Part shown: one piece after another, positions 13,391 to 15,291 of the stretch
Position numbering within the stretch: position 1 is the first letter of the stretch
Layout: each line of letters opens with the position of its first letter
From: Methanospirillum hungatei
GTDB taxonomy: Archaea; Halobacteriota; Methanomicrobia; Methanomicrobiales; Methanospirillaceae
DNA length: 15,291 nucleotides
Direction of reading: 5' to 3'
NCBI RefSeq assembly: GCF_020216685.1
Contig: NZ_JAIWNS010000131.1
Location: 1 to 15,291 of the forward strand
The notes under the pieces: generated by a model
Seen by the model: the letters and a program-made list of their open reading frames with translations, nothing else
Told to the model about the DNA's origin: nothing
Database searches by the model: none
Made by a program: the position numbers and the translations under genes

Positions 13391-15291
13391 TTGAACATAA
13401 AAGAAAATACCGGGCGGAGTGTTCAGTCTGGACAGAGTCTTATTTCCCTTCTCCTGAATATGCCCGGCCCTGCCTGTATCATTGATCTGACCGGGACAAT
13501 TATTCTTGCGAATCAGAAATTTAAGGATATATTAAATATCCCATCAGAATCAGATTGTACCTCTATTAATATACTTACTTTTGACAGCCCGTTTCGTGAC
13601 TTGAGTCAGGATATTGCCGAAATAGGAACCGGGACGCATAAATCCACTCATAAAAACATAATAATTCATTCTGTTAATGGTCTGATTCATTGCTATCGGA
13701 TAGCCATCACATCATTTCCTGATGAGAAACAGGAGACATTGATCTTCATATCAGGATGTGACATCACCGCTGAATATTATCTGAATACTGAGCAAAACCG
13801 AATCAATACCCTTCATGACCTTATCAGGGAAATAATCGGTTCACGTCTTTTAGATAACCATCCTGAAGAACAGATTCAGCAGATAATGAGTCGTGTGGGT
13901 ATGGTCATGAAAGTGCAGTATTCATCATATCTGGAAATTGATGAGATCACACCGCCTCACTCCATCCAGGAACGGTTTCTCTGGTCGCATCGGTACGGTT
14001 TTCTAATCGGAACTGATATGGATGAACTCAGAAATGACCCTGATTTTTTATCAATAATTTCAGAGCTGAAGTCTCATCAGCCGATAATTTTCAGAAAACA
14101 ACAAACGACAGGATTTATTCGGAAGTTACTTGAGGAACGTCAGTCAGGCTCACTGGTAATGGTCCCCCTTATCAGAGATTCATACCTCACCGGTATTCTT
14201 ATTTTCTGGGATGCAGCAGAAGCACGGCGGTGGATACAGGTTGAACTGACCACGCTGATGGTTCTTGCCGGTATTATCGAAACACGGTTTTCCAGACGTC
14301 AGATCGAAGGGATACTCGCAAGAAGCGAGCAGAAATTTCAAAGTCTCATCGATCAGATCGGAGATATGTATTTTATGACTGATAAATCAGGATATCTCAT
14401 CAAGGTCAGTTCCTCGATGGTGAAAAACCTTGGATATCAGTCAGCAGAAGATCTGGAAGGGACATCTCTTGAAAATGTTGTCCATCCTCCTGAGTTCTGG
14501 CCGATTTTTCTCTCTGATATTAACAGTAGTGAAGGAGTGAAAGACTATGAAATTCAGCTGATTACCCATGATCAGAGGATCATTTACTCATCTATCAGTT
14601 GCCGGCTTATCTATGATGACGATGGGATGCTTCAGGGGATTGAAGGAGTCATACGGGATATATCCAGACGGAAGCAATACGGCGATCTCTTATCGGATAT
14701 AGAATGGAAACTTGAACAGGCCCAAAAGATCGCGAGGATGGGTGTCTGGTCATATGATAATCATCTGGAACGATTCAGAGTCTCACCTGAAGTCTTTTCC
14801 CTGCTTGGTATCCCTCCTGACCGGAATGATGTGGTCATTGATGATTTTATCTCCCGTACCATCCCAAATGATATTGATAAATTCCTTCATTATTTTCCTT
14901 TCGCTGTGAAACAGGGAACAGAATTTGATTTTGAGTTCAGGATCAGTCTGGAGGAGGAGAAATTTAAATACCTCCGGATAAAAGGGAAACCATTAATTAA
15001 GAAAGGGATAGTTCAGGGTTCTTTTGGCATATTACAGGATACAACTGAGCGGAAAGACGTTGAGAATCACCTGATGAAATATGCAACCGAGCTTGAGAAG
15101 AAGACGATGGAACTGGATGAGATGCGTACCCAGCTTCTTGATATGAACCGTGACCTTGATTACCGGGTACGGAAAAGAACAATTCAGATAGAGGATTTGT
15201 TAAAACAGAAAGATGAGTTTATTCAGATAATCGGGCATGATCTGAAGACACCACTCACACCTCTTGTTGCGATACTCCCGTACATCAGGAA
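13391..15291 (+). CDS. Multi-PAS/GAF sensor histidine kinase, 3' end outside the window
   Basis: An open frame of 633 codons that runs off the right edge. From the N-terminus: a PAS-like domain (about 17-130; NMPGPACIIDLTG, ILANQKF), a GAF-like region (about 140-290; LVMVPLIRDSYLTGILIFW), a PAS domain (about 305-425; DMYFMTDKSGYLI, ending GVIRDISRRK), another PAS domain (about 435-550; ARMGVWSYD, ending GILQDTTERK), a coiled coil (about 555-600), and the start of the HisKA domain with phosphoacceptor His616 in IIGHDLKTPLTP. No membrane helix is seen, so it is probably a cytosolic sensor. I chose TTG at 13391: AGGTGA lies six bases upstream, and the frame before the first ATG (13460) already encodes the first part of the PAS domain (SLISLLLNM). 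The ligand is unknown. Confidence 0.88.
   Translation, partial: MNIKENTGRSVQSGQSLISLLLNMPGPACIIDLTGTIILANQKFKDILNIPSESDCTSINILTFDSPFRDLSQDIAEIGTGTHKSTHKNIIIHSVNGLIHCYRIAITSFPDEKQETLIFISGCDITAEYYLNTEQNRINTLHDLIREIIGSRLLDNHPEEQIQQIMSRVGMVMKVQYSSYLEIDEITPPHSIQERFLWSHRYGFLIGTDMDELRNDPDFLSIISELKSHQPIIFRKQQTTGFIRKLLEERQSGSLVMVPLIRDSYLTGILIFWDAAEARRWIQVELTTLMVLAGIIETRFSRRQIEGILARSEQKFQSLIDQIGDMYFMTDKSGYLIKVSSSMVKNLGYQSAEDLEGTSLENVVHPPEFWPIFLSDINSSEGVKDYEIQLITHDQRIIYSSISCRLIYDDDGMLQGIEGVIRDISRRKQYGDLLSDIEWKLEQAQKIARMGVWSYDNHLERFRVSPEVFSLLGIPPDRNDVVIDDFISRTIPNDIDKFLHYFPFAVKQGTEFDFEFRISLEEEKFKYLRIKGKPLIKKGIVQGSFGILQDTTERKDVENHLMKYATELEKKTMELDEMRTQLLDMNRDLDYRVRKRTIQIEDLLKQKDEFIQIIGHDLKTPLTPLVAILPYIR

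Overview
The window looks like chromosomal DNA of a methanogenic archaeon of the Methanomicrobiales, most like Methanospirillum. That placement is inference from gene content: hgcAB mercury-methylation genes, short exported thioredoxin-like lipoproteins, a KUP potassium transporter, a multi-PAS histidine kinase, archaeal TATA-type promoters with very short leaders, and T-tract terminators. No tRNA, rRNA, CRISPR array or intact mobile element was seen.

Region 1 (1-660) is decayed. It holds a short possible CobS C-terminus at the edge, a perfect inverted repeat, and a TetR-type regulator broken across three frames. Region 2 (661-4264) is an arsenic/thiol-redox block. On the minus strand come arsR, an ArsF-like lipoprotein with a CYSC motif, a CcdA/ArsG-like membrane protein, a second ArsF-like protein (CYTC), and an exported thioredoxin-like protein (CGGC). 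Divergent from arsR on the plus strand is a thioredoxin-type arsenate reductase (arsC). Its 3' side carries nested hairpins and a T-tract.

Region 3 (4464-6160) is the main find: a three-gene operon on the minus strand. It encodes an AbrB-type protein with cysteine-rich ends (HgcC-like), the corrinoid membrane protein HgcA with its NVWCAAGK cap-helix motif, and the ferredoxin HgcB. Together these are the genes for methylating Hg(II). Upstream, a perfect 16-bp palindrome sits just downstream of a TATA-like box, a natural operator position. Region 4 (6160-7700) has small poorly known genes: a two-helix membrane protein, a 50-residue zinc ribbon coupled to a 156-residue unknown protein, and a 77-residue two-helix membrane protein.

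Region 5 (7718-11230) encodes a KUP K+ transporter, a sodium:solute symporter and its 34-residue accessory peptide, all on the minus strand. Region 6 (11360-15291) has an exported TPR protein, a beta-class DNA methyltransferase with a C-terminal AT-hook, and a PAS/GAF histidine kinase that starts at TTG and runs off the window. The 3' ends of the TPR and methyltransferase genes overlap by 110 bp.

Working model: ArsC reduces arsenate in the cytosol under ArsR control. The CcdA/ArsG-like protein may carry reducing equivalents or an arsenical across the membrane and serve the three exported CxxC proteins. HgcB passes electrons to HgcA for corrinoid-dependent mercury methylation. That the arsenic and mercury blocks are functionally linked is inference from adjacency. 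No arsenite pump of the ArsB/Acr3 type and no mer genes are in the window.
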